Below, one piece after another: positions 1 through 7,844 of a stretch of DNA of 39,720 bases. Source of the DNA: Burkholderia sp. LMG 13014 (GTDB lineage: Bacteria; Pseudomonadota; Gammaproteobacteria; Burkholderiales; Burkholderiaceae). Under the pieces are notes generated by a model. The model made no database searches and was not told where the DNA came from. It saw only the letters and a list, made by a program, of their open reading frames with translations. Where the stretch lies: positions 1 through 39,720 of the forward strand of contig NZ_CAJNKE010000015.1 of the NCBI RefSeq assembly GCF_905232215.1, written 5' to 3'. The first letter of the stretch is position 1. Each line of letters opens with the position of its first letter. Both the position numbers and the translations under genes were made by a program.

Positions 1-329
1 TCGGCATTGCGCGCGACGCCGCCCAGGCGATCGTGTCGCTCGCCCGCGCAGTCGACGACGGCACACTCGCGCTCGAACCGATGGCGCCGCTCGACGCGAC
101 GCTTGCCGCGCTGCGCGCGCTGCCCGGCTTCGACGAACGCGCGGTGCAGTACGTCGCGATGCGCGCGATGGCCTGGCCGAATGCGTTCCCGGCCGACGAT
201 GCGTGGCTTCCCGCCCGCACCGAACGCGCCCGTGTGCCATCATCCCCGCCGCATGCGGCGCGCTGGGCGCCATGGCGCGCGTATGCCGCACTGCACGTGT
301 GGCGCCTTCATGGAGATGTATTGCGATGA
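1..329 (+). CDS. alkA: DNA-3-methyladenine glycosylase II, C-terminal part (start outside window)
   Basis: This is the last ~108 codons of a base-excision repair glycosylase that removes alkylated purines from DNA. The reading frame is open from base 3. The stretch LRALPGFDERAVQYVAMRAM fits the end of the helix-hairpin-helix region of the AlkA family. The following WPNAFPADDAWL and PWRAYAALHVWR match the conserved C-terminal segments, where the catalytic Asp normally sits in the 'FP..D' block. The stop codon overlaps the start of the ogt-like gene (ATGA), so the two alkylation-repair genes are translationally coupled. In some beta-proteobacteria this protein is an Ada/AlkA fusion; the missing N-terminus prevents deciding that here. 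Confidence 0.85.
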   Translation, partial: GIARDAAQAIVSLARAVDDGTLALEPMAPLDATLAALRALPGFDERAVQYVAMRAMAWPNAFPADDAWLPARTERARVPSSPPHAARWAPWRAYAALHVWRLHGDVLR

Positions 330-859
330 CTCCCGCTCACCTGATTCCGAGCCCGCTGGGCGACATCGCCGTGCGCATCGAGGACGATGCGCTGACGGGC
401 CTGTACTTCGTCGGCCAGAAATACTTCCCGCCCGTTGCGATCGTGACCGAGGCGGACGCGCGCGCGATGTCGCCGCTTGCGCGCAAGGTCGCGGAAGAAG
501 TTGCCGAGTACTTCACCGGCACGCGCGAGACGTTCTCGGTGCCGATTCACTTGCGCGGCACCGCGTTTCAGCGACGCGTATGGAAGGAACTGCTCGCGAT
601 TCCGTTCGGCGAACTCGTGACGTACGGCGACATCACCGAGCGCGTCGGCTTGCCAATGAGCGGCGCGCGCGCCGTGGGTGGTGCGGTCGGCCGGAACCCG
701 GTGTCGATCATGGTGCCGTGCCATCGCGTGGTCGGCGCATCGGGCAGCCTGACCGGCTATGCGGGCGGCATCGATCGCAAGCGCGCGCTGCTGTCGCTCG
801 AAGGCGCGGGGTTCGAGCGCGGCGCCCACCATCCGGTGCAGCAGGCGCTCGCGTTCTGA
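326..859 (+). CDS. ogt: Methylated-DNA--protein-cysteine methyltransferase
   Basis: Suicide repair enzyme of 177 residues that transfers the methyl group of O6-methylguanine (or O4-methylthymine) to its own cysteine. The active-site motif PCHRV is present, with the acceptor Cys at about residue 132. The conserved upstream helix-turn-helix region (FQRRVWKELLAIPFGE, then TYGDITERVG) and the downstream G-x-L-x-GYAGG loop are also seen. The length is normal for Ogt/AGT without an Ada domain. The ATG at 326 overlaps the alkA stop by 4 bases, giving an alkylation-repair operon. A longer in-frame start upstream would add residues that belong to the alkA region and is rejected. Confidence 0.92.
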   Translation: MTPAHLIPSPLGDIAVRIEDDALTGLYFVGQKYFPPVAIVTEADARAMSPLARKVAEEVAEYFTGTRETFSVPIHLRGTAFQRRVWKELLAIPFGELVTYGDITERVGLPMSGARAVGGAVGRNPVSIMVPCHRVVGASGSLTGYAGGIDRKRALLSLEGAGFERGAHHPVQQALAF

Positions 860-878
860 GTCGTGGTGTGCCGCCGCG

Positions 879-1697
879 TCACGCGTTCAGCACGGGCCGG
901 CGCGCTTCACGCTTCGCATAAGCGCCGGGTGTCACCTGGAATTTCGCCTGGAACAGCGCGATGAACGACGACGTCGAGTCGTAGCCGAGTTGCGCGGCCA
1001 CCGCGCCGATCGGCTCGCCGGCATCGAGCAGCGGCAGCGACGCCAGCAGCCGCACCGCCTGCCGCCATTCGGTAAACGACAGCCCCGTGTCCTGCCGGAA
1101 CAGCCGCGACAGCGTGCGTCGCGTCGCGCCGACCTGATGCCCCCAATCGTCGAGACTGCGCGTATCGCCCGGATACGCATGCAACGCACGCGCGATTTTC
1201 AGCAGACGCGGATCGCGCGGCAGCGGCACCGTCAGCGGCGCCTGCCGCATCCGTGCGATCCGGTCGGCGATCAGGCAGACGAGCGCGCCGTCCGGCCCCG
1301 TCTCGTCGTAGTTCACCGGCAAGTCGGCCGTGGCGATCACCAGCTCGCGCAGTAGCGGCGTCATGCTGAGGATCGCGCAATCGTCGTGCACGTCGTCGCG
1401 CGCGATCGCTGCGTCGAGGTACAGGCTGTGGAACGCGACGCAATCGCGCGTCGACACCGCATGCGGCACGTGCGGCGGAATCCACATCGCATAGTGCGGC
1501 GGCAGCAGGTGCCGGCCCGACGGCGTCGACACCTCGAGCACGCCGCTCGTCGCATACATCAGCTGCGCCCACGGATGACTGTGCGCGTCGATGCTCACGT
1601 TGCCGGGAATCCCGAATGCGCGCACGTACAGCGGCCTCGGCAAGCACGCCATCGGCGGCACCGCGTAAGGGTCACCCGATTGTCCCGCCAGCAACAT
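879..1697 (-). CDS. AraC-family transcriptional regulator with N-terminal cupin
   Basis: 272-residue regulator. The N-terminal half is a cupin-like sensing domain (HSHPWAQLMYATSGVLEV, then LPPHYAMWIPPHVPH). The C-terminal ~100 residues carry two helix-turn-helix motifs of the AraC/XylS type (DWGHQVGATRRTLSRLFRQ, then GAVAAQLGYDSTSSFIALFQ and the closing TPGAY). The ATG at 1697 is chosen over one 21 bases upstream because a GGAGG Shine-Dalgarno sequence lies just before it. It is transcribed divergently from the panB paralogue across only 77 bp, so control of panB or autoregulation is likely; this is inferred from position. The effector is unknown. Confidence 0.88.
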   Translation of the reverse strand: MLLAGQSGDPYAVPPMACLPRPLYVRAFGIPGNVSIDAHSHPWAQLMYATSGVLEVSTPSGRHLLPPHYAMWIPPHVPHAVSTRDCVAFHSLYLDAAIARDDVHDDCAILSMTPLLRELVIATADLPVNYDETGPDGALVCLIADRIARMRQAPLTVPLPRDPRLLKIARALHAYPGDTRSLDDWGHQVGATRRTLSRLFRQDTGLSFTEWRQAVRLLASLPLLDAGEPIGAVAAQLGYDSTSSFIALFQAKFQVTPGAYAKREARRPVLNA

Positions 1698-1774
1698 AAG
1701 ACGTCCTCCGAAGGTCATTGCACGAACGAGCCCGATGCTACCGTGGCGGCTCTTCTTTCACACGGCTTCCGTTC

Positions 1775-2632
1775 ATGAGCGCTCATACCCGCACCACCCG
1801 CAAGACCGTCACCGCGATCCGATCGACCAAGGGCATCGGCAGCCTCGTGTCGCTGACCGCGTATTCCGCGCCGATGGCGAAGCTGGTCGACGAGGTGGCC
1901 GACGTGATCATCGTCGGCGACTCCGTCGGCATGGTGCTGTACGGGATGCCCGATACGCTGCGCGTCACGCTCGACATGATGATTGCACACGGTGCGGCCG
2001 TCATGCGCGGCGCCGCGCAGGCGTGCGTCGTCGTCGACCTGCCGTTCTCGACGTACCAGGAATCGCCCGCGCAAGCGTATCGCTCCGCCGCGCGCCTGCT
2101 CGCTGAAACCGGTGCGCAGGCCGTGAAGCTCGAAGGCGGCAGCGAGATGGCCGACACGATCCGCTTCCTGACCGAGCGTGGCATTCCGGTGATGGCGCAC
2201 ATCGGCCTCATGCCGCAGCAGGCCAACGCGACGGGCGGCTTCCGCGCGCAGGGGATGGACCCGCGCTCGGCCGCGCAGGTGTTCGACGCCGCGTGCTCGG
2301 CCGAACGGGCCGGCGCGTTCAGCGTTGTCGTCGAAGGCACTGCCGAAGCGCTCGCGCGCCATATCACCGACACGCTGACGATCCCGACGATCGGCATCGG
2401 CGCATCGCCCGCGTGCGACGGGCAGGTGCTCGTGACCGAGGACATGATCGGCGCATTCGATGCGTACACGCCGCGCTTCGTGAAGCGTTATGCCGATGCG
2501 AATGCGGTGATGCGCGATGCGATCCGCCAGTATGCGCACGATGTGCGGCAGCGCGTGTTTCCGGAACCCGCGCATTGCTTTGGGTACGGCAAGCCGCTGC
2601 AGCTGGTGGGCGCGGCTGACGCGGCTGCGTGA
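1775..2632 (+). CDS. panB: 3-methyl-2-oxobutanoate hydroxymethyltransferase (second copy type)
   Basis: 285-residue ketopantoate hydroxymethyltransferase. It transfers a hydroxymethyl group from 5,10-methylene-THF to 2-oxoisovalerate in pantothenate/CoA synthesis. The TIM-barrel signature residues are visible: IIVGDSVGM (metal-ligand Asp ~49), VVVDLPF (Asp ~88), AVKLEGG (Glu ~120), the VVVEG catalytic Glu (~187) and the IGIGAS loop. The frame is open 19 codons further upstream, but the ATG at 1775 gives the usual family length. No panC is next to it. Burkholderia genomes usually keep a panBC pair elsewhere, so this is probably a paralogue under the divergent AraC regulator; that paralogy is inferred. 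Confidence 0.93.
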   Translation: MSAHTRTTRKTVTAIRSTKGIGSLVSLTAYSAPMAKLVDEVADVIIVGDSVGMVLYGMPDTLRVTLDMMIAHGAAVMRGAAQACVVVDLPFSTYQESPAQAYRSAARLLAETGAQAVKLEGGSEMADTIRFLTERGIPVMAHIGLMPQQANATGGFRAQGMDPRSAAQVFDAACSAERAGAFSVVVEGTAEALARHITDTLTIPTIGIGASPACDGQVLVTEDMIGAFDAYTPRFVKRYADANAVMRDAIRQYAHDVRQRVFPEPAHCFGYGKPLQLVGAADAAA

Positions 2633-2638
2633 TGACGT

Positions 2639-2677
2639 CGCGAATGCATTCGCGAACGCTTTGCGCACTATGGTGCG
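2639..2677. terminator. Dyads in the convergent panB / Lrp-gene gap
   Basis: The 51-bp convergent gap holds a perfect 16-bp palindrome, CGCGAATGCATTCGCG (2639-2654). It is followed by a small stem-loop CGCAC-TATG-GTGCG (2664-2677). Neither has a T tract, so this is at best a weak or bidirectional transcript end. The palindrome could equally be a protein site. Confidence 0.35.
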
Positions 2678-2683
2678 ATCACT

Positions 2684-3175
2684 TCATGCGCGCTTGCGCA
2701 TTGCATGCGTGACCCGCGCGTTCGCCTCGAATTTCGAGCGATGCGTCGAGAAGAACGTCCGCACGTTGCGAACGTTCGACGCGCCGGTGAACAAGCGTCG
2801 CGCGAATTCGTCGTATTCGGCGACGTCGGCCAGATCGGCCACCACGACGAAATCGGGCCCCGGCGACACGCGATAGCACTGCGTGACGGCCGGCTCCGCG
2901 CACACGTACGCCTCGAATGCGTCGTAGTCTTCCGCTGTCTGCCGGTCGAGGCTGATCTCGATCAGCGCAGTGACGGCTGTACCGATCGCCACCGGATCGA
3001 GCACCGCGACCTGCCGGCGGATCACGCCGGCCTCCGTCAGCCGCCGCACGCGGCGCATGCAAGTGGGTGGCGACGACAGCGCGCGCTCGGCCAGTTGCAA
3101 GTTCGACACCGACGCGTCGTCCTGCAGGATCGCGAGGATGCGCAGGTCGAGATCGTCGAGGGTGATGCCGGCCAT
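2684..3175 (-). CDS. Lrp/AsnC-family transcriptional regulator
   Basis: 163-residue feast/famine regulator. The N-terminal winged helix-turn-helix is typical (LDDLDLRILAILQDDASVSN, then LAERALSSPPTCMRRVRRL). The C-terminal ~80 residues form the ligand-binding RAM domain (VTALIEISLDRQ ... PAVTQCYRVSPGPDFVVVADL). The family binds amino acids or related metabolites and DNA as an octamer or hexadecamer. The gene is divergent from the glmS paralogue, and the 156-bp gap holds two near-identical AT-rich palindromes (annotated separately). It therefore probably controls itself and glmS. Confidence 0.93.
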   Translation of the reverse strand: MAGITLDDLDLRILAILQDDASVSNLQLAERALSSPPTCMRRVRRLTEAGVIRRQVAVLDPVAIGTAVTALIEISLDRQTAEDYDAFEAYVCAEPAVTQCYRVSPGPDFVVVADLADVAEYDEFARRLFTGASNVRNVRTFFSTHRSKFEANARVTHAMRKRA

Positions 3176-3199
3176 CGGCGGCTCCTTCCGGTCAGGGCG

Positions 3200-3214
3200 T
3201 GAAATTTAATTTCA
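3200..3214. promoter_or_regulatory. Palindromic operator candidate, copy 1
   Basis: TGAAATTTAATTTCA is a perfect dyad (TGAAATT / AATTTCA around one central T). It lies 25 bp upstream of the Lrp-family start codon, in an unusually AT-rich gap. A second copy with one change lies 59 bp away. The form and position fit an Lrp-type operator; binding is inferred. Confidence 0.6.
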
Positions 3215-3258
3215 ACATGATAGACGATATCTCATTAGTTTCATTTGTGCTTGTATTT

Positions 3259-3273
3259 TGAAATTTAATTCCA
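3259..3273. promoter_or_regulatory. Palindromic operator candidate, copy 2
   Basis: TGAAATTTAATTCCA matches copy 1 at 14 of 15 positions and lies 58 bp upstream of the glmS start. Centre-to-centre distance to copy 1 is 59 bp, between five and six helical turns, as expected for sites bridged by a multimeric Lrp-family protein. Confidence 0.6.
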
Positions 3274-3331
3274 TTTAGGCAGTTCTACCATCGCTCTCAC
3301 TGATCCAGACAGGACATTTACGGAGCGCGAT

Positions 3332-5161
3332 ATGTGTGGAATTGTCGGGGCGGTCGCCCAGCGGGACATCCTGCCGAACCTGGTCGACGGCCTGAAGCGG
3401 CTCGAATACCGGGGCTACGATTCGTGCGGCGTCGTGGTCTACCGCGACCGGGCGCTGGCGCGCGCCCGCAGCGTCGATCGTGTGGCCAACCTGCAGCGCG
3501 AGATCGCCGAGCAAGCGCTGTCGGGCTACACCGGCATCGCACATACGCGCTGGGCCACGCATGGCGCGCCCGTCACGCTCAACGCACATCCGCACTTCTC
3601 GCCGAGCGACGCCAATGCGCGCATCGCGCTGTCGCACAACGGGATCATCGAGAACTGCGATCAACTGCGCGCCGAACTGCAGGCGCACGGCTACGTGTTC
3701 GCGAGCCAGACCGACAGCGAGGCGATCGCGCACCTGATCGACCACCTGTATGACGGCGATCTGTTCGATGCGGTCCGGCGCGCGGTCGCGCGACTGCGCG
3801 GCAGCTATGCGATCGCGGTGATGTGTCGCGACGAGCCGCACCGGATCGTCGGCGCGCGTGATGGGATGCCGCTCGTCGTTGGCGTCGGCGAAGGCGAGAA
3901 TTTCCTGGCGTCGGATGCGATTGCGCTGTCGGGGATTACCGATCGCATCGCTTACCTCGAGAACGGTGATGTTGCCGATATCCAGCTGCATCGCTACTGG
4001 ATCGTCGACGCAGCCGGCCAGCGCGTCGAACGCGCGGTGCAGCGGGTCGCCGCGCATAGCGGCGCGGCCGATCTCGGGTCGTATCGCTACTACATGCAGA
4101 AGGAGATCTTCGAGCAGCCGCAGGCGGTGGCCGATACGTTGCTCGATGTGTCTTCGATCATGCCGGAGTTGTTCGGTGACGGCGCGTGGCGGGTTTTCAA
4201 TGACGTCGATTCGGTGTTGTTGCTCGCGTGCGGCGGGAGTTATCACGCAGCGCTCACCGCAAAGTACTGGATCGAGAGCATCGCGAAGCTGCCGGCCACC
4301 GTGGAAATTGCGAGCGAGTTTCGGTATCGCGACAGCGTGCCGAATCCGCGCACGCTCGTCGTCGCGGTGTCGCAAAGCGGTGAGACGGCCGATGTGCTCG
4401 GTGCGGTGCATGTCGCCAAACGTATCGGGATGATGCATACGCTCGCGATCTGCAACGTCGCGACGAGTGCGTTGATGCGGGAATGTGCGCTGCAGTTCGT
4501 CACGCGTGCGGGGATCGAGATCGGGGTGGCTTCGACGAAGGCCTTTACGACGCAGCTCGTTGCGTTGTTTCTGCTGACGTTATCGCTTGCGCAGGTGCGC
4601 GGGCGGTTAAGCGACGACCAGGAGAAGGAGCATCTGCGTGCGCTGCGGCATCTGCCCGATGCGATGTCGAAAGTGCTCGCGCTGGAGCCTCAGATCATGG
4701 CGTGGTCAGAGTTGCTCGCGCGACGCGACAACATGCTGTTTCTCGGGCGCGGAATGCATTATCCGATCGCGCTCGAGGGCGCGCTGAAGATGAAGGAGAT
4801 TTCGTATATTCATGCGGAGGCTTATCCCGCTGGGGAGTTGAAGCATGGGCCGCTGGCGCTCGTCAGCAATGAAATGCCGGTGATTGCGGTCGCGCCGAAC
4901 GACATGCTGCTCGAGAAGCTCCGGTCGAACATGCATGAGGTCAGCGCGCGGAATGGCCGGCTTTTTGTGTTCGCGGATGTGGACTGCGGGCTGGTGCCCA
5001 GCGAGGGGATTGAGGTGATTCGGCTCAATGAGTACTACGGGCCGCTTTCGCCGATTCTGCATACGGTGCCGATGCAACTGCTCGCGTATCACGCTGCGCT
5101 GGCACGGGGGACGGATATTGATAAGCCGCGGAATCTGGCGAAGTCGGTGACGGTGGAGTGA
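3332..5161 (+). CDS. glmS: Glutamine--fructose-6-phosphate aminotransferase (isomerizing)
   Basis: 609-residue enzyme making glucosamine-6-phosphate from fructose-6-phosphate and glutamine, the entry to peptidoglycan and LPS amino sugars. It starts MCGIVGAV, so the nucleophilic Cys2 of the class-II glutamine amidotransferase domain (~1-220) is intact. Two SIS sugar-isomerase domains follow (~285-420 with [17 protein letters not shown] and [12 protein letters not shown]; ~455-600 with [20 protein letters not shown]). The C-terminus ends NLAKSVTVE, the conserved segment whose codons TnsD of Tn7 recognises. A Lrp-family regulator is divergent. Burkholderia usually has a main glmS near glmU, so this is probably the second copy (inferred). 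A Tn7-like end lies just downstream. Confidence 0.95.
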   Translation: MCGIVGAVAQRDILPNLVDGLKRLEYRGYDSCGVVVYRDRALARARSVDRVANLQREIAEQALSGYTGIAHTRWATHGAPVTLNAHPHFSPSDANARIALSHNGIIENCDQLRAELQAHGYVFASQTDSEAIAHLIDHLYDGDLFDAVRRAVARLRGSYAIAVMCRDEPHRIVGARDGMPLVVGVGEGENFLASDAIALSGITDRIAYLENGDVADIQLHRYWIVDAAGQRVERAVQRVAAHSGAADLGSYRYYMQKEIFEQPQAVADTLLDVSSIMPELFGDGAWRVFNDVDSVLLLACGGSYHAALTAKYWIESIAKLPATVEIASEFRYRDSVPNPRTLVVAVSQSGETADVLGAVHVAKRIGMMHTLAICNVATSALMRECALQFVTRAGIEIGVASTKAFTTQLVALFLLTLSLAQVRGRLSDDQEKEHLRALRHLPDAMSKVLALEPQIMAWSELLARRDNMLFLGRGMHYPIALEGALKMKEISYIHAEAYPAGELKHGPLALVSNEMPVIAVAPNDMLLEKLRSNMHEVSARNGRLFVFADVDCGLVPSEGIEVIRLNEYYGPLSPILHTVPMQLLAYHAALARGTDIDKPRNLAKSVTVE

Positions 5162-5165
5162 GGGG

Positions 5166-5195
5166 GCATGGCAAGTTCTGCATGTGGCAAGTTCT
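5166..5195 (+). repeat. Imperfect direct repeat at the island edge
   Basis: GCATGGCAAGTTCT (5166-5179) is repeated as GCATG-TG-GCAAGTTCT (5180-5195). The second copy runs into the proposed transposon terminus. This may be left over from repeated insertion and loss of elements at the same target. Confidence 0.5.
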
Positions 5196-5300
5196 AATAG
5201 TTTTACTTAAAGCATGTCGAAAAAGTTTCGCTTAAGGCCGGCCCACCTCCCGCAAACCCAAGCGGGACGGGGCTTAAGCGAAACTAATAGAACTTCGGCA
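5183..5300. mobile_element. Tn7-like transposon end(s) at the glmS attachment site
   Basis: Twenty-one bases after the glmS stop a TGTGG terminus begins at 5183. A 22-bp block follows (5189-5210, core CTAATAGTTTTACTTAA), then a partial copy (5224-5236, AGTTTCGCTTAAG), then an inverted copy (5274-5295, matching the first at 19 of 22 positions). From memory, the ends of classical Tn7 begin TGTGGGCGGACA and carry ~22-bp TnsB-binding repeats with AATAGTT at the same offset, and Tn7 inserts ~23-25 bp after glmS. The inverted copy gives this 118-bp unit end-like sequences on both sides. No target duplication (flank CTGCA) and no distant partner end were found by eye. No tns genes are present, so this is a non-autonomous or decayed element. 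Confidence 0.6.
5224..5285. repeat. 13-bp perfect inverted repeat inside the end region
   Basis: AGTTTCGCTTAAG (5224-5236) and CTTAAGCGAAACT (5273-5285) are exact reverse complements separated by 36 bp. They are the cores of the ~22-bp blocks described for the Tn7-like end. The spacer holds a smaller dyad (CCCGC...GCGGG). Confidence 0.75.
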
Positions 5301-5301
5301 T

Positions 5302-5820
5302 GGCCTTCTTGGAACGACCCGGGAGAGAGAAAACGACTCTCGCGCTAGGCTCGTACCTCCCGCTCCATCGCCACCTCCTACCGGGTTTACCCACCGGTCT
5401 CTGCCGCAGCTCACCTGACGTCTCCTCGGGGCGCGCAGCTTGGCCCGAAGAGGTCGAGCGACGCTGGTATCAAAAGCGTTGATACCTTTTGATACTCGCC
5501 GGCAGGAATCTGAAAAATCCGGACCATGCGCGGCCGGAGCACAGCAAAGATGGCCTTCCGTGCCACAGGCCGTTGGCTACGCTATACCTCGACGTAACTG
5601 GACCGAGGACACTCATCCGCTACGGTTTTGGGGCAGAACGGACAATGAGCGAAATTCCTGGCGACTCAAAGGGACGACGATTACCTATGCCGCATGGCAG
5701 GACAATTTGCCGGCCGACAAGTTGCCGAGCGAGACCGAGGCAGGTAACTAGTAATTTCGTGGCAAAGTCACCTTGTGGACAACACATCCTTGAGCGTGCG
5801 AATATCCAGTGCACTTCTGG
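5302..5820. other. Gene-poor junction of the island
   Basis: No convincing gene is seen. Several ORFs of 60-153 codons cross this stretch, but none has recognisable protein character, a good ribosome-binding site or consistent codon use. Composition has already shifted away from the native chromosome. The only clear structure is the nested GTATCAAAAG repeat at 5466-5496. Confidence 0.5.
5466..5496. repeat. Nested GTATCA/TGATAC repeats
   Basis: Three half-sites lie within 31 bp. GGTATCAA (5466-5473) pairs with TTGATACC (5479-5486), and GTATCAAAAG (5467-5476) also pairs with CTTTTGATAC (5486-5495). The left arm can therefore pair with either right arm. This could be an operator with alternating half-sites or a recombinase core/attachment site; no protein can be assigned. 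Confidence 0.6.
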
Positions 5821-6696
5821 CTACTTCGCATTGTCAGTCGGTGTCGATTCCAACTCCGCCACCATACCTGCCAACGAAGCCGTCGTGGTCAGGACCATAA
5901 CGGCGTCCCGGCGACTGAAGAGCACCGGTTTTCCTGCCCCATCCAAGTGATGGCCTAGGTTCGTGTAGTTCCGGACCACGTTGTAAAGTGCCGCTGCACG
6001 CTGCAATTTCGAGAAATCCTGACTCTTTCCCCCACGAACTGACTCGCTCAATTGCTCAAGCAACGGGGATGCTTCCTTCAAGCTATCCAGCGACAAGCGA
6101 CAGAACGAGACCGTCTGCTCATACTCGCCCGCAGCAAGCGCACGTCGTGCCTTTTTCAAGTATTCAATCGCGTGAGCCATTTGCGGTGGCGCGTCTAGGG
6201 GCGCCTCTACTCCAACAACAAACGAATCGGCTACGCCGAGCGACTCCAGTACCTTCACCCAGTCACTGAGATTGACCTCAACACGCACACTCTCAGCCAC
6301 GGGGTGTGTGTCGTTAGGCGCGTGAGCCAGCCCTATTATCTCGACTTCAAAAACCAGACCACCGCCACCCCGGAGTTCCTCTAGCGCAAGCAGTTGACGG
6401 TCACTGAACATCACGCGTAACAGCGATGGCTGCGACATCGCATGGTTCAGTCGCCGAACTATCAGTGGCTGTTCGAACTCTGCTGGACCCAGCAGAAGAC
6501 GCCCTTGATTCGCAGAATGCAGCCACACGCTCGCGCGCAAGCTATCGATGAACATGCCTGCTGGATGAGCCGGATGCTGGTTGGCAATATCAAAGGTTGT
6601 GCTGAATTTGAGCGTGTGCATGCCGAGGCCACGCTCTCCGAAAACACCGGTAGTCCGGACATCGGCCATGATGTATTGGTGAACCGTCAGACTCAT
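5821..6696 (-). CDS. Unrecognised protein with HEPN-like C-terminal domain
   Basis: 291 residues. The N-terminal ~150 residues look like a beta-rich domain (hydrophobic-alternating segments such as GGLVFEVEIIGLAH). The C-terminal ~120 residues are helical (MAHAIEYLKKARRALAAGEYEQTVSFCRLSLDSL ...) and contain RNYTNLGH at 242-249. That matches the HEPN RNase motif, Arg plus a polar residue, then His 4-6 positions later. HEPN proteins are common toxins and antiviral RNases, but this motif alone does not prove nuclease activity. The start is the ATG at 6696, preceded by GGGGA; a TTG five codons upstream is less likely. It is the first gene of the island and stands alone. Confidence 0.6.
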   Translation of the reverse strand: MSLTVHQYIMADVRTTGVFGERGLGMHTLKFSTTFDIANQHPAHPAGMFIDSLRASVWLHSANQGRLLLGPAEFEQPLIVRRLNHAMSQPSLLRVMFSDRQLLALEELRGGGGLVFEVEIIGLAHAPNDTHPVAESVRVEVNLSDWVKVLESLGVADSFVVGVEAPLDAPPQMAHAIEYLKKARRALAAGEYEQTVSFCRLSLDSLKEASPLLEQLSESVRGGKSQDFSKLQRAAALYNVVRNYTNLGHHLDGAGKPVLFSRRDAVMVLTTTASLAGMVAELESTPTDNAK

Positions 6697-6982
6697 GATT
6701 TCCCCGTGCAAACGTCAGTTGTCTGTTCTGGAATCGACATATTACACATGCAATCGGTCGAGGCAGATAGGGCGTGGTTCGGCCGGTCACGGCACCGTGC
6801 GTTGGCCTCCTCCTGCCGGTCCCGGGGAATTTGTAGCGTTTGATTCGCGTCTTGACCATCGCATGGAGCCTAACAGCCTAGCACGCAAGGTTTGTCGCTT
6901 TGCCCAATCGAGAGCGAGTGAGTTGCATTGCTTCACGTGACCGGCCCCGAGCGCCACACCGCGCTAAGTCTTAGCTCAGCAT
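6697..6982. other. Intergenic, nothing recognised
   Basis: 286 bp between the divergent HEPN-like gene and the HTH pseudogene. It must contain the promoter of the HEPN-like gene. I see no confident promoter, repeat or small gene. Confidence 0.4.
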
Positions 6983-7502
6983 TTGCTCCCCGGTCAACCA
7001 CACGTAGTCGGCACGAACAGTAGCATCAAGCCGCAGCGCAGCTATGTCCTAGACGGCACCGAACGCACTCACGTCATACTCAGTTGCGCGTATGGGAAGC
7101 TCCTCAAGCACTGGCTCGCAATCGACGACTCAGTGTTCGGTGCCGAGCGATTCGGCCGCGAGCCGGGAGAACTTGTCGACCATTTCCTCCTACTCGACTC
7201 GACGAAGGGAATTCGCGACGATGACGCGTTGAAGCGTATCGCGCGATGGCTGACACGTGTTCACCTGGAAACGGAGGAAGCCGTAACGCTAGTCGAAGTT
7301 GCAGAATTTCTATTCGTCAGCCGCGCCCATGTGAAGAAGCTCGTGGAATTTGGAAGGCTGAATGAGGTCCTGCCGAGAGAACCAAGCGGCGCGCATCAAT
7401 ATCGATGCCGCCTCTGTGGAGAGGTACAAAGCGGAACTAGACACCGCGAGGCAAGCCTACCTCGATTCCCGGCCCGAGGATGACGACTCAATGGAGCATT
7501 GA
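6983..7502 (+). pseudogene. Frameshifted HTH (excisionase/antitoxin-like) gene
   Basis: The frame from 6983 contains an excisionase-type helix-turn-helix (VTLVEVAEFLFVSRAHVKKL, ending GRLNEVLPREPSG) but then degenerates. From 7392 the +1 frame continues with exactly the expected ending (RINIDAASVERYKAEL, a tail rich in Asp/Glu, stop 7500-7502). One extra base in the GCGCGC run near 7390 explains the break. In related systems such HTH proteins are antitoxins placed directly before a PIN-domain toxin. Here nothing PIN-like follows, so the pair seems to have decayed. The N-terminal part (SYVLDGTERTHVILS) resembles an antitoxin-like strand but is uncertain, and so is the true start. Confidence 0.6.
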
Positions 7503-7844
7503 ATACCAAACTTTACGCTGCCCCGTTTCCGCTGGAGACTGCGTGGGAACGTTCCGATGGAACACCACTGCCGCTTCTGCGGCTAGCTCTTCCAGGCCGC
7601 GTCATCGCAAAATGAATATCAATCTTTTATTGACGTCGCAATTTCTGCCGAAGCCCTACCTAAAGTTTGAAAGCCGATGCAGACGTAACGATGGACAGTC
7701 GCGCCGAACTCGTCTGGGTAGACCATCCACAAGCGGCAAGAATCTTCCCTTTATCGGCATTCTTGCGTTGAACAGGCAAAGTCTTGCCGGTTGCTGCAGG
7801 TGATTTCCTAAGGAGAAAGAGCGAGCTGCTATAAGCGTCCACCG
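7503..7844. other. Degenerate stretch after the HTH pseudogene
   Basis: 342 bp without a supported gene. Two short open stretches start here (7500-7616 and 7691-7771, 26-38 codons). Both have protein-like composition but match no family I know. They may be remains of the toxin partner and of another cargo gene. Confidence 0.35.

Noticed and set aside
5300-5950. Small ORFs of 60-153 codons after the Tn7-like end
   Set aside because: No family resemblance, no consistent codon use, mutually overlapping frames.
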